Shown here piece by piece: positions 32,708 to 40,894 of a stretch of DNA of 61,215 nucleotides; position 1 is the stretch's first letter; each line of letters starts with the position of its first letter. The translations under genes and the position numbers were made by a program. The notes under the pieces are model-generated. The model did no database searches. It had not been told where the DNA came from and was given only the letters and a program-made list of their open reading frames with translations. This DNA comes from Terriglobia bacterium (GTDB lineage: Bacteria; Acidobacteriota; Terriglobia; Terriglobales; Acidobacteriaceae): NCBI GenBank assembly GCA_020073645.1, contig JAIQET010000019.1, forward strand, positions 1-61,215, given 5' to 3'.

Positions 32708-33841
32708 TCAGGCCAGCCGCTTGTGGAATGAGCGGGTGGCTACAATCGTGAGCAGAACCGCGAAGATAGCCAGCGGGATCAGTTCGCCCATCAGCATCGA
32801 CAGCGGTGTGCCTTTGAGAAAAATCTTCTTCAACGCCGATACGTAATAGCGCGCGGGAAGAATTCGCGTCACCAGTTGAATAAGCCGGGGCATCTGCTCA
32901 ATGGCGAAAAGAAATCCCGAGAGCAGGAAGGCCGGAAGGAAGGTGGCGAGCAGCGCCATCTGGCTGGCGGCGAGTTGGTTCTTGGCGATGACGGAGATGA
33001 AGAATCCCATGGCCAACACCACCACCATGAACATGGCAGAGCTGAAAAACAGTGTGAGCATATCTCCGCGGAAGGGCACGTGGAACCAACCGATGGCCAG
33101 GATCACGCACAGCGCGACCCCGAACATTCCCAGCACGAAATAAGGTGCCAGCTTGCCCAGCATGATCTCCAGCGGAGTAACGGGAGTGGAGACCAACTGC
33201 TCCATGGTGCCGCGCTCCCACTCGCGCGCGATGGTGAGCGAAGTCAGGAAGGCGCCGATCACCGACATTACCAGCGCCAGCACCCCAGGAATGATGAAAG
33301 CGCTGCTCTCGAGATCTTCGTTGTACCAGGTGCGGGTTTGAACGCTGAGCGGCACGGGTTGGCGGGTCTGCCCGCGGCGTTCCAGCCATTTTACTTGCAC
33401 GTCGTTGGAGTAACTCTGCACCACGGCCTGGCTGTAATTGATGAGCACGTTGGCGGTGTTGTCATCGCTGGCGTCGACCAGCGCTTGCACGCTCGTAGGC
33501 CCTCCTTCGCGGAGTTTTTGCGAGAAGTCGTAGGGGATGACGAGGCCCATCTTGGCGTCGCCATCGTCGATCGCGTGCACCAGGTCGGGATAGTTATTCA
33601 CGACCTTCACGAGATCGAAGTAGTCGCTGGCCTGAAAACGCTTCAGCAAGCCCTGGCTGTCCTGGCTGCCTTCGCGGTCGTAAACGTAAATGGGCAAGTG
33701 CTTGAGGTCGAGGTTCACGCCGTAGCCGAACAGCAGTACCAGAACCACAGGCATGAGGATCACAATGATCAGGCTGCGGACGTCGCGCCGGATCTGGATG
33801 ACTTCCTTGACGGCCACAGCGAGGAGGCGGTTCCAGCGCAC
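32708..33841 (-). CDS. ABC-2 type permease, first of two
   Basis: This permease has the same length (377) and plan as its neighbour: N-terminal helix, extracytoplasmic domain (about 45-180), then helices with ERGTMEQLVSTPVTPLEIML and LPAFLLSGFLFAIEQMP. The two are paralogues and should form a heterodimeric channel, as YbhS and YbhR do. It begins 3 bases after the ATPase gene stop. Confidence 0.9.
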   Translation of the reverse strand: MRWNRLLAVAVKEVIQIRRDVRSLIIVILMPVVLVLLFGYGVNLDLKHLPIYVYDREGSQDSQGLLKRFQASDYFDLVKVVNNYPDLVHAIDDGDAKMGLVIPYDFSQKLREGGPTSVQALVDASDDNTANVLINYSQAVVQSYSNDVQVKWLERRGQTRQPVPLSVQTRTWYNEDLESSAFIIPGVLALVMSVIGAFLTSLTIAREWERGTMEQLVSTPVTPLEIMLGKLAPYFVLGMFGVALCVILAIGWFHVPFRGDMLTLFFSSAMFMVVVLAMGFFISVIAKNQLAASQMALLATFLPAFLLSGFLFAIEQMPRLIQLVTRILPARYYVSALKKIFLKGTPLSMLMGELIPLAIFAVLLTIVATRSFHKRLA

Positions 33842-33843
33842 GG

Positions 33844-34800
33844 CTAGTTAGTCTCCTCTCTGGCGGCGTCGCGTTCGGTGGTGAGCGAGACGAACACGTC
33901 CTCCAGGCTGGGGCGGATGGGCTCAATTCTGCTCACCGTGACACCGCGCGTACCGAGAAACGCGCGAATGTCGGGAATGGACGTGGCAGCCTTGCGCACC
34001 ACCAGATGCAGGGCGTTGCCGAACACAGCGGCGTCGAGCACGTGGGGCGCAGACTGCAAGGCTTCTACCGCCGGGCCGAGCGGCTCGCACTCGAGCAGCA
34101 GCAACTCGCCCGTCATGAATTTCTGCTTCAGTTCGGTCGGTGTCCCGAGGGCTACCATTTTCCCGCGGTAGATCAGAGCCAGGCGGTTGCAGTATTCGGC
34201 CTCCTCCATGTAATGCGTGGTGACGAACACGGTGACGCCGTCGGCGGACATCTGGTGGATGACATCCCAGAACTGGCGGCGAGAAATGGGATCAACGCCA
34301 GAAGTGGGCTCGTCAAGGAAGATGATGGGTGGCCGATGGAGCACAGCGCAGCCCAAGGCCAGGCGCTGTTTCCAGCCCCCAGGAAGCGTACTTGTAATCA
34401 TGCCCTCCTGCCCCTTCAGGTCCGCCATTTCCACCGCCCAACCGATGCGCTCCTGCACCACGTTGTGCGGCACGTTGTAGAGTCCGGCGAACAGACGCAG
34501 GTTCTCGATCACCTTGAGGTCGTTGTAGAGCGAAAATTTCTGCGACATGTAGCCGATGTGCTGGCGCACGGCTTCAGGTTGGCGTGCTACGTCGAAGCCC
34601 GCTACCACGGCTCGTCCGGAGGTGGGCCTCAGCAGGCCACAAAGCATGCGGATGGTGGTGGATTTCCCGGCTCCGTTGGGCCCCAGGAAACCAAAAATCT
34701 CGCCTTGGTGAGTTTCCAGGTTGATGTGGTCCACGGCGGTGAAATCGCCAAAGCGCTTCACCAGGTCCTCAATCAGGACAGAGCGTTCGCCGTTGTTCAT
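33844..34800 (-). CDS. ABC transporter ATPase, second subunit
   Basis: The 318-residue nucleotide-binding protein shows Walker A GPNGAGKSTT, a signature written LPGGWKQRLALG (P in place of the usual S), Walker B IIFLDEPTSGVD, and a switch histidine in FVTTHYMEEAEYC. The C-terminal 80 residues are the usual extension of drug/lipid-type exporters. The start overlaps the upstream ATPase by 4 bases. Together with its neighbour it corresponds to the two halves of the fused ATPase YbhF. Confidence 0.92.
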   Translation of the reverse strand: MNNGERSVLIEDLVKRFGDFTAVDHINLETHQGEIFGFLGPNGAGKSTTIRMLCGLLRPTSGRAVVAGFDVARQPEAVRQHIGYMSQKFSLYNDLKVIENLRLFAGLYNVPHNVVQERIGWAVEMADLKGQEGMITSTLPGGWKQRLALGCAVLHRPPIIFLDEPTSGVDPISRRQFWDVIHQMSADGVTVFVTTHYMEEAEYCNRLALIYRGKMVALGTPTELKQKFMTGELLLLECEPLGPAVEALQSAPHVLDAAVFGNALHLVVRKAATSIPDIRAFLGTRGVTVSRIEPIRPSLEDVFVSLTTERDAAREETN

Positions 34801-35741
34801 GCCTGGCTCCTTCGGGCGGTCACCGCATCGACGAAGAGGTCCTCGATCGTGGGTGTTGCCTGACGAATCTCGTCGAACGGGACCTGCGCGCGCCGGAGCC
34901 TGGCTTCGAATTCGGGCAAGCGACGGGAGAGATCATCCACCACCAGGTGCACGCCGTCGCCGGTCAGTACCATGCTGGAAATGCCTTCTGCTTTCTCGAG
35001 TTCCTGGCGGAGGCAGCGCGGGTCGGAGGAGATGACGGCCAGCACGCCTTTGCCGAGGCGAGTCTTGAGATGTGATGGTGTATCGCAGAACAAGAGCTTG
35101 CCCTGGTGCATGAGGGCGACCCGGTGGCAGCGCTCGGCTTCGTCCAGATAGGCGGTCGAAGTGAGAATGGCGACGCCTGCGGCCACGAGGTTGTAGAGAA
35201 TCCGCCAGAAATCGCGGCGCGAGACCGGATCGACTCCAGTCGTGGGTTCGTCGAGCAGAATCACTTTGGGCCGGTGAATGAGGGCGCAGACCAAGCCCAG
35301 CTTTTGCTTCATGCCACCAGAAAGCTTGCCCGCGAGACGCCCGCGGAATTCGCTCATGCCCGCTGCTCGCAGCAATTCGGCGGAGCGCTGTTCCCGTTCG
35401 GCGCGCAGCACTCCGAACAGATCAGCGTAGAAGCGAATGTTTTCGTCCACAGTCAGGTCTTCGTATAAGCCGAAGCGCTGTGGCATGTAGCTGAGGTGGT
35501 GCTTGGCTGCTTCCGGATCGCGGCCCACATCGAATCCGGCAACGGTGGCAGAACCTTCATCGGGCGGCATGACTCCGGCCAACATGCGAAGCGTTGTGGT
35601 TTTGCCCGCGCCGTCGGGGCCCACCAGCCCGAAGATCTCACCAGCGTGGACGTCGAAGCTGAGGTGGTCCACAGCGCGGACGTCTGGGAAGCTCTTAGTC
35701 AGTCCAACCACGTTGATTGCGGGTTGGGGATTGGAGGTCAT
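34797..35741 (-). CDS. ABC transporter ATPase, first subunit
   Basis: The 314-residue product shows Walker A GPDGAGKTTT, a canonical signature LSGGMKQKLGL, Walker B VILLDEPTTGVD, and in the switch region ILTSTAYLDEAERC, an alanine in place of the switch histidine. Start and stop overlap the neighbouring genes by 4 bases on both sides. It pairs with the second ATPase. Confidence 0.92.
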   Translation of the reverse strand: MTSNPQPAINVVGLTKSFPDVRAVDHLSFDVHAGEIFGLVGPDGAGKTTTLRMLAGVMPPDEGSATVAGFDVGRDPEAAKHHLSYMPQRFGLYEDLTVDENIRFYADLFGVLRAEREQRSAELLRAAGMSEFRGRLAGKLSGGMKQKLGLVCALIHRPKVILLDEPTTGVDPVSRRDFWRILYNLVAAGVAILTSTAYLDEAERCHRVALMHQGKLLFCDTPSHLKTRLGKGVLAVISSDPRCLRQELEKAEGISSMVLTGDGVHLVVDDLSRRLPEFEARLRRAQVPFDEIRQATPTIEDLFVDAVTARRSQA

Positions 35742-36757
35742 TGCTGTACCGACTGGTTGCTGGAGGCAAGTTGGATCTCCGCATCGGCCGGCATTCCCGG
35801 CTTCAACTCATGGTTGGGATTTTCGACGTCGATCTTGATGCGATAGACCAGGGTCACCCGCTCCTTGAAGGTCTGCACGCTCTTGGGCGTGAATTCCGCT
35901 TTGTCGGAGATGAAGGAGATGCGACCACGGTAGGTCTTGCCGGAATAGGTGTCGGTGCGGACCACGGCGGTTTGACCCCAGCGAATGCGCCCCAGATCGG
36001 TCTCGGAAACGTAAGCGCGCAGCCAGACATGATCCAAGTCGCCCAGCGTGACCACGGGCGTGTTGGGTGCGACCACTTCTCCCAGTTCCGCCTGACGCAC
36101 CAGGATGACTCCCGATTTCGGGGCAAGTAGCTTGGTGTAGTCCAGATTGATGCGTGAGAGGCGCAGCTTCTGCTCCGCCTGCACCAGTTGTGCCCGGTCG
36201 ACGGAAAGCTGCTCCTTGCGCGTCCCTTCCAGCGCCTGGTCGTATTGTTGTTGGGCGCGCTCGACCGTAGCCTGCGCACGCTTCAGGTTGGTATCAGCCT
36301 GGTCGCGGGCTTGCTGCGAACCGACCTGATCACGGTAGAGTGCGTCGGCGCGCTGGAAGTCGAGCTGCTTCTGAGCGAGATCGGCCTTGGCGTCGTTGAG
36401 CGTCTGCTCGGCCACTTCGATTTCCTGGCGTCGGGTCCCGGCTAGGCCGAGATCGAGTTGCTTGCGCTGTACGCCGACGCTGGCCTCGTCCATGGCGACC
36501 TGTTGGCGGTAGTCATCACTGTCAAGCTGGGCCAGCAAGGCTCCCTGTTCCACCCACTGCCCCTCTTCAACGGGCAGCGCGACGATACGACCGGGCACCT
36601 TGAAGCCCACCACGCTCTCGTGGGTTTCAATGTTACCGGAGAGCTGCAAGGTAGTCGGATCGGCAGGTGTTGCCGCCCAGCGCGGACGAAGATAGAAGTA
36701 GTAGGCGCCCCCGGCAGCGGCAATGATCAGTAGAAGAATCGGAATTCTGCTTTTCAT
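35738..36757 (-). CDS. HlyD-family membrane-fusion protein
   Basis: The 339-residue adaptor has an N-terminal membrane anchor (MKSRIPILLLIIAAAGGAYY), lipoyl-like halves (GFKVPGRIVALPVEEGQWVE, then KLLAPKSGVILVRQAELGEV), a long coiled-coil hairpin (about 95-205) and a beta-barrel. It would link the inner-membrane ABC exporter to an outer-membrane channel. The gene overlaps the regulator by 4 bases. Closest known counterpart by context is YbhG. Confidence 0.9.
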   Translation of the reverse strand: MKSRIPILLLIIAAAGGAYYFYLRPRWAATPADPTTLQLSGNIETHESVVGFKVPGRIVALPVEEGQWVEQGALLAQLDSDDYRQQVAMDEASVGVQRKQLDLGLAGTRRQEIEVAEQTLNDAKADLAQKQLDFQRADALYRDQVGSQQARDQADTNLKRAQATVERAQQQYDQALEGTRKEQLSVDRAQLVQAEQKLRLSRINLDYTKLLAPKSGVILVRQAELGEVVAPNTPVVTLGDLDHVWLRAYVSETDLGRIRWGQTAVVRTDTYSGKTYRGRISFISDKAEFTPKSVQTFKERVTLVYRIKIDVENPNHELKPGMPADAEIQLASSNQSVQQ

Positions 36758-37404
36758 GACGGCAACTCCCGGCTTGCACGGATGCCTGCCCAGAAGATCT
36801 CAAATGTGGCGTCCAACCGCTTGTTGAGGCTGGCAGGCGGGTGCAGGCTCCACAGCAGCACGGTGCCGAGGACGGATTGCTGAAAGACGCGGGCCATCTC
36901 TTCGGGCCTGAGGTCGCGACGGATTTCGCCGCGTTCCTGGCCCAGCTTGAGAACGTCGCCGAGGATGCGACGGCCGCGGGTCATGGTCTCCAGCAGCATG
37001 ATGCGAACGGGTTCACTGGAGAATAGCGTCGCCAGCAGGCCGCGAGCAAGCAATTGGCTGCGCCCGGGCTCTTCCGCGATGCGCCGCATGAACTGGCGCA
37101 GCAGGTCGTGGATGGGCAGCTTGCCGGCCTGGGCGGCGGAGCGGGCCTCCTCTACTTTGCTGAGCTGGACTTCATGCAGCACCCCGAGGACGTGCTCCTT
37201 GCTGGGGAAATAGTTGAAGAAGGTGCCCTTGCCTACGTCGGCGGCGTCGGTGATGTCTTCAACCGTGGTGTTGAAAAAGCCGCGCTCGGCAAAAAGCCGC
37301 ATGGCAGCGCGGAAGATGCGCTGGCGGGTCTCGGAACGCTTGCGTTCCCGCCGGCCGGGGGGCGGGCCGCCAGAATGATTGCGTGACAGGATCGCAGTTT
37401 TCAT
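36754..37404 (-). CDS. TetR-family regulator of the exporter operon
   Basis: The ATG at 37404 (MKTAILSRNHSGG) is preferred to the GTG at 37422, which would crowd the operator. The helix-turn-helix is at about residues 25-70 (RQRIFRAAMRLFAERGFFNT, then VEDITDAADVGKGTFFNYFP). The ligand domain is unremarkable. It is the first gene of the operon and should repress it. A 13-base palindrome lies 22 bases upstream of its start. Confidence 0.88.
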   Translation of the reverse strand: MKTAILSRNHSGGPPPGRRERKRSETRQRIFRAAMRLFAERGFFNTTVEDITDAADVGKGTFFNYFPSKEHVLGVLHEVQLSKVEEARSAAQAGKLPIHDLLRQFMRRIAEEPGRSQLLARGLLATLFSSEPVRIMLLETMTRGRRILGDVLKLGQERGEIRRDLRPEEMARVFQQSVLGTVLLWSLHPPASLNKRLDATFEIFWAGIRASRELPS

Positions 37405-37425
37405 ATAAAGACCTAAAGTCACAAT

Positions 37426-37438
37426 TGACTGTCAGTCA
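37426..37438. promoter_or_regulatory. Operator palindrome TGACTG-T-CAGTCA for the TetR regulator
   Basis: This is a perfect 6+6 palindrome with a single-base centre, within an A+T-richer stretch, 22 bases before the tetR start. Position and symmetry fit an autorepressed operator. Confidence 0.6.
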
Positions 37439-37446
37439 TTATTTAA

Positions 37447-38352
37447 CGACAAACCGCGAGAAAAGTCAAGTTTTCTCCTCCATTGGTGGTGGGGCCGCAA
37501 AGAGGGGGTGGAAAGGCTCTCGCAGCACTATTCGCAGGGATCCGCGCGCGGGCATTAAGGACATCATGAAGGGAGCAGAGGACCTAGGCAGAGACTCTGC
37601 GGCCTCAGCATGAAGTCGCAGAGTGGTTTGGGGGAAGAAGCCTGGAGCCGGGGAGGGCGCTCAAGCTTACAGACGCACAATAAGAGTCCCGAGGTGGTGT
37701 TAAGCTCGTTCCTCTCGGCCAGTAGCTCGCTTTTAGGCCCTCACCGACCTGCCTCGTGGCTTCCCTTGCGGGGCCGCTACGCGCGATCTGGGCTCGGGTT
37801 CCGGGCTCACCGCCAACCGGATAAACCAGCCTAACGCCTCGGGACTCTATCCTGCCTTCGACAAATCTTCTTGTTCGCCTCGACCAGCGCTTGCTATAGA
37901 CCCTTACCCTGCCCTCCCTCCTTGCATCTTGCGATGTGGAGGGTGACTTGGCTTGAGCCCCGGACGCCGCACCAACCGGGAAAACTTCAGAAGCTGTCAA
38001 AGAACGAGTGTCTTTTTACGCTTTCTATTTCTGGAGTCAATGAAAACTGCGCAACTGTATGTGCTTCACCTGCAATCGAGTGCACGTCGTCCACAGGCAT
38101 CTGAACCAAAGCCGGTGCAACCCGCAGAAAGCTTTCGCGCCCCGGTGTGACGCAACGCGCTTTTTCCAGGGTTTTTCTGCAGGAGATTTGAAGGGTGTGC
38201 GGTCGAGGCGGGCATTCGTGTCTTGTGAATATCACGGAAATCGCATGCGGGACGCGGGTTTTGGCCTGCGGCGAGACCAGCGAACTGCGTCTCTACACAG
38301 CTTCCCGGACAAACAGGTAGAATGCCGGGTTCCAGCAATAAGGAGAAGCACG
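37447..38352. other. About 900-base gap with a candidate RNA gene; otherwise empty
   Basis: Apart from the structured segment 37684-37847, the gap shows an 8-base inverted repeat (ACTCTGCG and CGCAGAGT arms, 37591-37624). The long open frame upstream of the adenosine deaminase start reads through non-family residues. No protein gene is supported. Confidence 0.45.
37684..37847 (-). ncRNA. Candidate 6S-like RNA
   Basis: A 164-base segment is closed by a perfect 11-base stem (GAGTCCCGAGG at 37684-37694 with CCTCGGGACTC at 37837-37847). On the minus strand, the interior contains GGTTGGCGGTGAGC and later GGCCTAAAAGCGAG. These resemble, in the same order, words of 6S RNA (GGUUGGUGAGC and GCCUUAAAACUGCGA in Escherichia coli). 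The size also fits 6S RNA. The strand is chosen on this similarity only. No clear terminator or promoter is seen, so another structured RNA remains possible. Confidence 0.42.
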
Positions 38353-39882
38353 GTGAGCTTTGGGCGTCTTCTGTTTGCATTGATCGTCGGGTTCAGCGCT
38401 GCTGTAGCCGCCGCGCAAGCCCACGCCGACGCGGAGCAGCGCGCGTCTCGCCACTTCGAGTCCATCAGGAGGCAGCATCCGCTGTTGCTGGCCTTTTTGC
38501 AGGAGATGCCCAAGGGTGGCGACCTGCACAATCACTTGTCGGGAGCAGTTTACGCGGAGACCTGGGTTGACTTGGCCGCCCAGGATGGTTTGTGCGTGGA
38601 TCGCACCACCTCCTGGCTGCTGGCGCCTCCCTGCGATGCCTCCTGCGACAAATACACCAGCAAACCGGCGGTGAGTTGCGCCTACGGAGACCAGGTCCTC
38701 TACAACTCCATGGTCGATGCCTGGTCGATGCGGAACTGGACGCCCGGAGACGGGTCGGGACACGACCATTTTTTTGCCACCTTCGACAAGTTTTCCCTGG
38801 CTTCGCATAATCATGTGGCGGATGAGATTACCGAGGAAACCGAGCGAGCGGCTGAGAATCATTTGCAGTACGTGGAGATCATGCACACGGCGGATGGGTT
38901 ACAGGCTGCAGAACTGGGCGCGAAAGTTGGCTGGGATGATGATCTTGGCAAGCTGCGGGAAAAGCTGCTGGCTAGTGGGCTGAAAGAGATCGTCGCCGCC
39001 ACCCGGGAGCGACTCGATGAGAGCGAAGCGAAGATGCATTCCGGGCTCAGGTGCGGCACGCCCGGCGCCGATCCTGGCTGCGGCGTTACCATCCGCTATC
39101 TTTACCAGGTGCTGCGCGGATTGCCGCGGGAGCAGGTGTTCGCGCAGATCCTGCTCGGCTTCGAACTGGCGCAGGCCGATCCGCGGTTTGTCGGGCTCAA
39201 CCTGGTGATGCCGGAAGACTGGTACGTGCCCATGCACGACTTCGACTTGCACATGAAGATGCTCGACTACCTGCACGGCGTGTATCCCAAGGTGCACATC
39301 AGCCTGCATGCGGGAGAACTCGCCATGGGATTGGTGCCTCCGGAAGGGCTGCGGTTTCACATCCGCGAATCGGTGGAGCGCGGGCATGCGGAGCGCATCG
39401 GGCACGGCGTGGCGGTTATGCACGAGCGCGACGCTGTAGGCTTGCTGAAGGAGATGGCGAAACGGAACGTGCTGGTGGAGATTTGCCTGACGTCGAATGA
39501 TGTGATCCTGGGTGTGCAAGGAGCGGACCACCCTTTCCCTGTATATCGGCAATATGGTGTGCCGGTGGCGCTGGCGACCGATGACCAGGGGGTGTCGCGT
39601 TCTGACATGACGCACGAGTACCTGCGCGCCGTGGAAAGCTATGGACTCTCGTATGCCGAACTCAAGCGCATGGCGAGGCAGAGCCTGGAACATAGTTTCC
39701 TTCCGGGCGCGAGCCTGTGGAGTGAAACGCAGCCGTTCCGTCGCGTGAGTGCATGCGCTGGCGATCGTTCGGACGGGGCAACCATCTCACCCGCGTGCCG
39801 CAAGTTTCTCGACGCCAACGAGCGAGCGCGGGTGCAGTGGAAGCTGGAAGAGGAGTTTGCCAAGTTTGAGAGCAGGTTCTGA
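38353..39882 (+). CDS. Exported adenosine deaminase family enzyme
   Basis: The GTG at 38353 follows AGGAG and gives a signal peptide (VSFGRLLFALIVGFSAAVAA). The 509-residue enzyme deaminates adenosine to inosine. Visible residues: HNH in PKGGDLHNHLSG (metal), HAGE in ISLHAGELAMG, GHG in ERIGHGV, and DD in ALATDDQGVSRSDMTHEY. It is longer than cytosolic deaminases (about 340) and resembles secreted ADGF-like enzymes, with a cysteine-containing insert (PPCDASCDKYTSKPAVSC). Purine nucleoside phosphorylase follows 35 bases downstream, the next step for inosine. Confidence 0.87.
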   Translation: MSFGRLLFALIVGFSAAVAAAQAHADAEQRASRHFESIRRQHPLLLAFLQEMPKGGDLHNHLSGAVYAETWVDLAAQDGLCVDRTTSWLLAPPCDASCDKYTSKPAVSCAYGDQVLYNSMVDAWSMRNWTPGDGSGHDHFFATFDKFSLASHNHVADEITEETERAAENHLQYVEIMHTADGLQAAELGAKVGWDDDLGKLREKLLASGLKEIVAATRERLDESEAKMHSGLRCGTPGADPGCGVTIRYLYQVLRGLPREQVFAQILLGFELAQADPRFVGLNLVMPEDWYVPMHDFDLHMKMLDYLHGVYPKVHISLHAGELAMGLVPPEGLRFHIRESVERGHAERIGHGVAVMHERDAVGLLKEMAKRNVLVEICLTSNDVILGVQGADHPFPVYRQYGVPVALATDDQGVSRSDMTHEYLRAVESYGLSYAELKRMARQSLEHSFLPGASLWSETQPFRRVSACAGDRSDGATISPACRKFLDANERARVQWKLEEEFAKFESRF

Positions 39883-39917
39883 AGGAAGAGCGGGTTGCAA
39901 AGTCAGGTCTTAAGCCT

Positions 39918-40754
39918 ATGACAGACGAATTCAGCCGTGTCGAATCCGCCGCACAATTCCTGCTGTCGCAGACTTCGTTGCGCCCACGGATCGGGCTGGT
40001 GCTGGGTTCAGGGCTGGGCGCATTTGCCGACGAACTCTCCGAGGCTACGCGGGTTCCCTATGCGCAGATCCCGTCGTTCCCGCGCTCGACCGCGGTCGGG
40101 CACGCCGGAAACATGGTTATCGGCAAGGCCGACGGCATTCCGATGGCGGCGATGCAGGGACGCGTGCATCTCTACGAAGGCTATTCGCCGCGAGAAGTCG
40201 CTTTCCCCACGCGAGTGCTCGGACGCATGGGTGTGCAGGCGCTGATCCTGACCAATGCGGCCGGAGGAATCAACCTCGAGTACAAACAGGGCGCGCTGGT
40301 GGTTGTCACCGACCACATCAACCTGCAAGGCCACAACCCGCTGGTTGGGCCTAACGAGAAACGCTTCGGGGAGCGATTTCCCGACATGACACAGGCGTAC
40401 TGGAAACCCTATCGCGACATCGTTCTCGAAGAAGCGCGCAAGTTGGGCAAGAATGTGTACCAAGGGGTGTATGTAGGGCTGCTGGGGCCGAGCTACGAAA
40501 CTCCGGCGGAGATTCGCTACCTCCGCGCCATTGGTGCGGACCTGGTGGGCATGTCAACCATTCCCGAGGTGATCGCGGCGCGGCACATGGGCATGAAAGT
40601 CCTGGCGATTTCCTGTGTGACCAACATGGCGGCAGGAATTCTCGACAAGGCCATCCATCACGCGGAAGTGTTGGAGACGGGCGAGCGGGTGAAGGGGGAT
40701 TTTGTCGCGCTGCTGCGGGCGGTGCTGCCGAGGGTCGCGGCGGATGTAGGGTGA
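39918..40754 (+). CDS. punA: Purine nucleoside phosphorylase (trimeric type)
   Basis: The 278-residue enzyme splits inosine or guanosine with phosphate into base and ribose 1-phosphate. Motifs are LVLGSGLG (phosphate loop), HAGN, GRVHLYEGY, LTNAAGGIN, GPSYETPAEIR (base site) and GADLVGMSTIPEV. No signal peptide, so it acts in the cytoplasm on nucleosides that have been taken up. It shares a transcript with the exported adenosine deaminase. Confidence 0.92.
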   Translation: MTDEFSRVESAAQFLLSQTSLRPRIGLVLGSGLGAFADELSEATRVPYAQIPSFPRSTAVGHAGNMVIGKADGIPMAAMQGRVHLYEGYSPREVAFPTRVLGRMGVQALILTNAAGGINLEYKQGALVVVTDHINLQGHNPLVGPNEKRFGERFPDMTQAYWKPYRDIVLEEARKLGKNVYQGVYVGLLGPSYETPAEIRYLRAIGADLVGMSTIPEVIAARHMGMKVLAISCVTNMAAGILDKAIHHAEVLETGERVKGDFVALLRAVLPRVAADVG

Positions 40755-40856
40755 CCCCGGCTGTTTCGCGACCACACGGGAGATCCCTTCGCCTTCGCTG
40801 CGGGCAGGCCTTCGCGAGAGGTACGGAGTCCTCACGCTTCGCGCCCTCCTATCATT

Positions 40857-40880
40857 TCGCGGGCGAGGCGCCCGCGCCAC
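40857..40880. repeat. Palindrome CGCGGGCGAGGCGCCCGCG
   Basis: The unit lies 15 bases from the stop of the TonB receptor gene on the opposite strand, in the 140-base gap after punA. It belongs to the GGGCG/CGCCC family also seen at 10140 and 13170. Confidence 0.65.
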
Positions 40881-40894
40881 ACAACCTCCAACGG

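Noticed and set aside
37684..37847. tmRNA, SRP RNA or RNase P RNA in the same segment
   Set aside because: The conserved tmRNA ends and tag reading frame, the SRP tetraloop region, and the RNase P GAGGAAAGTCC segment were not found.
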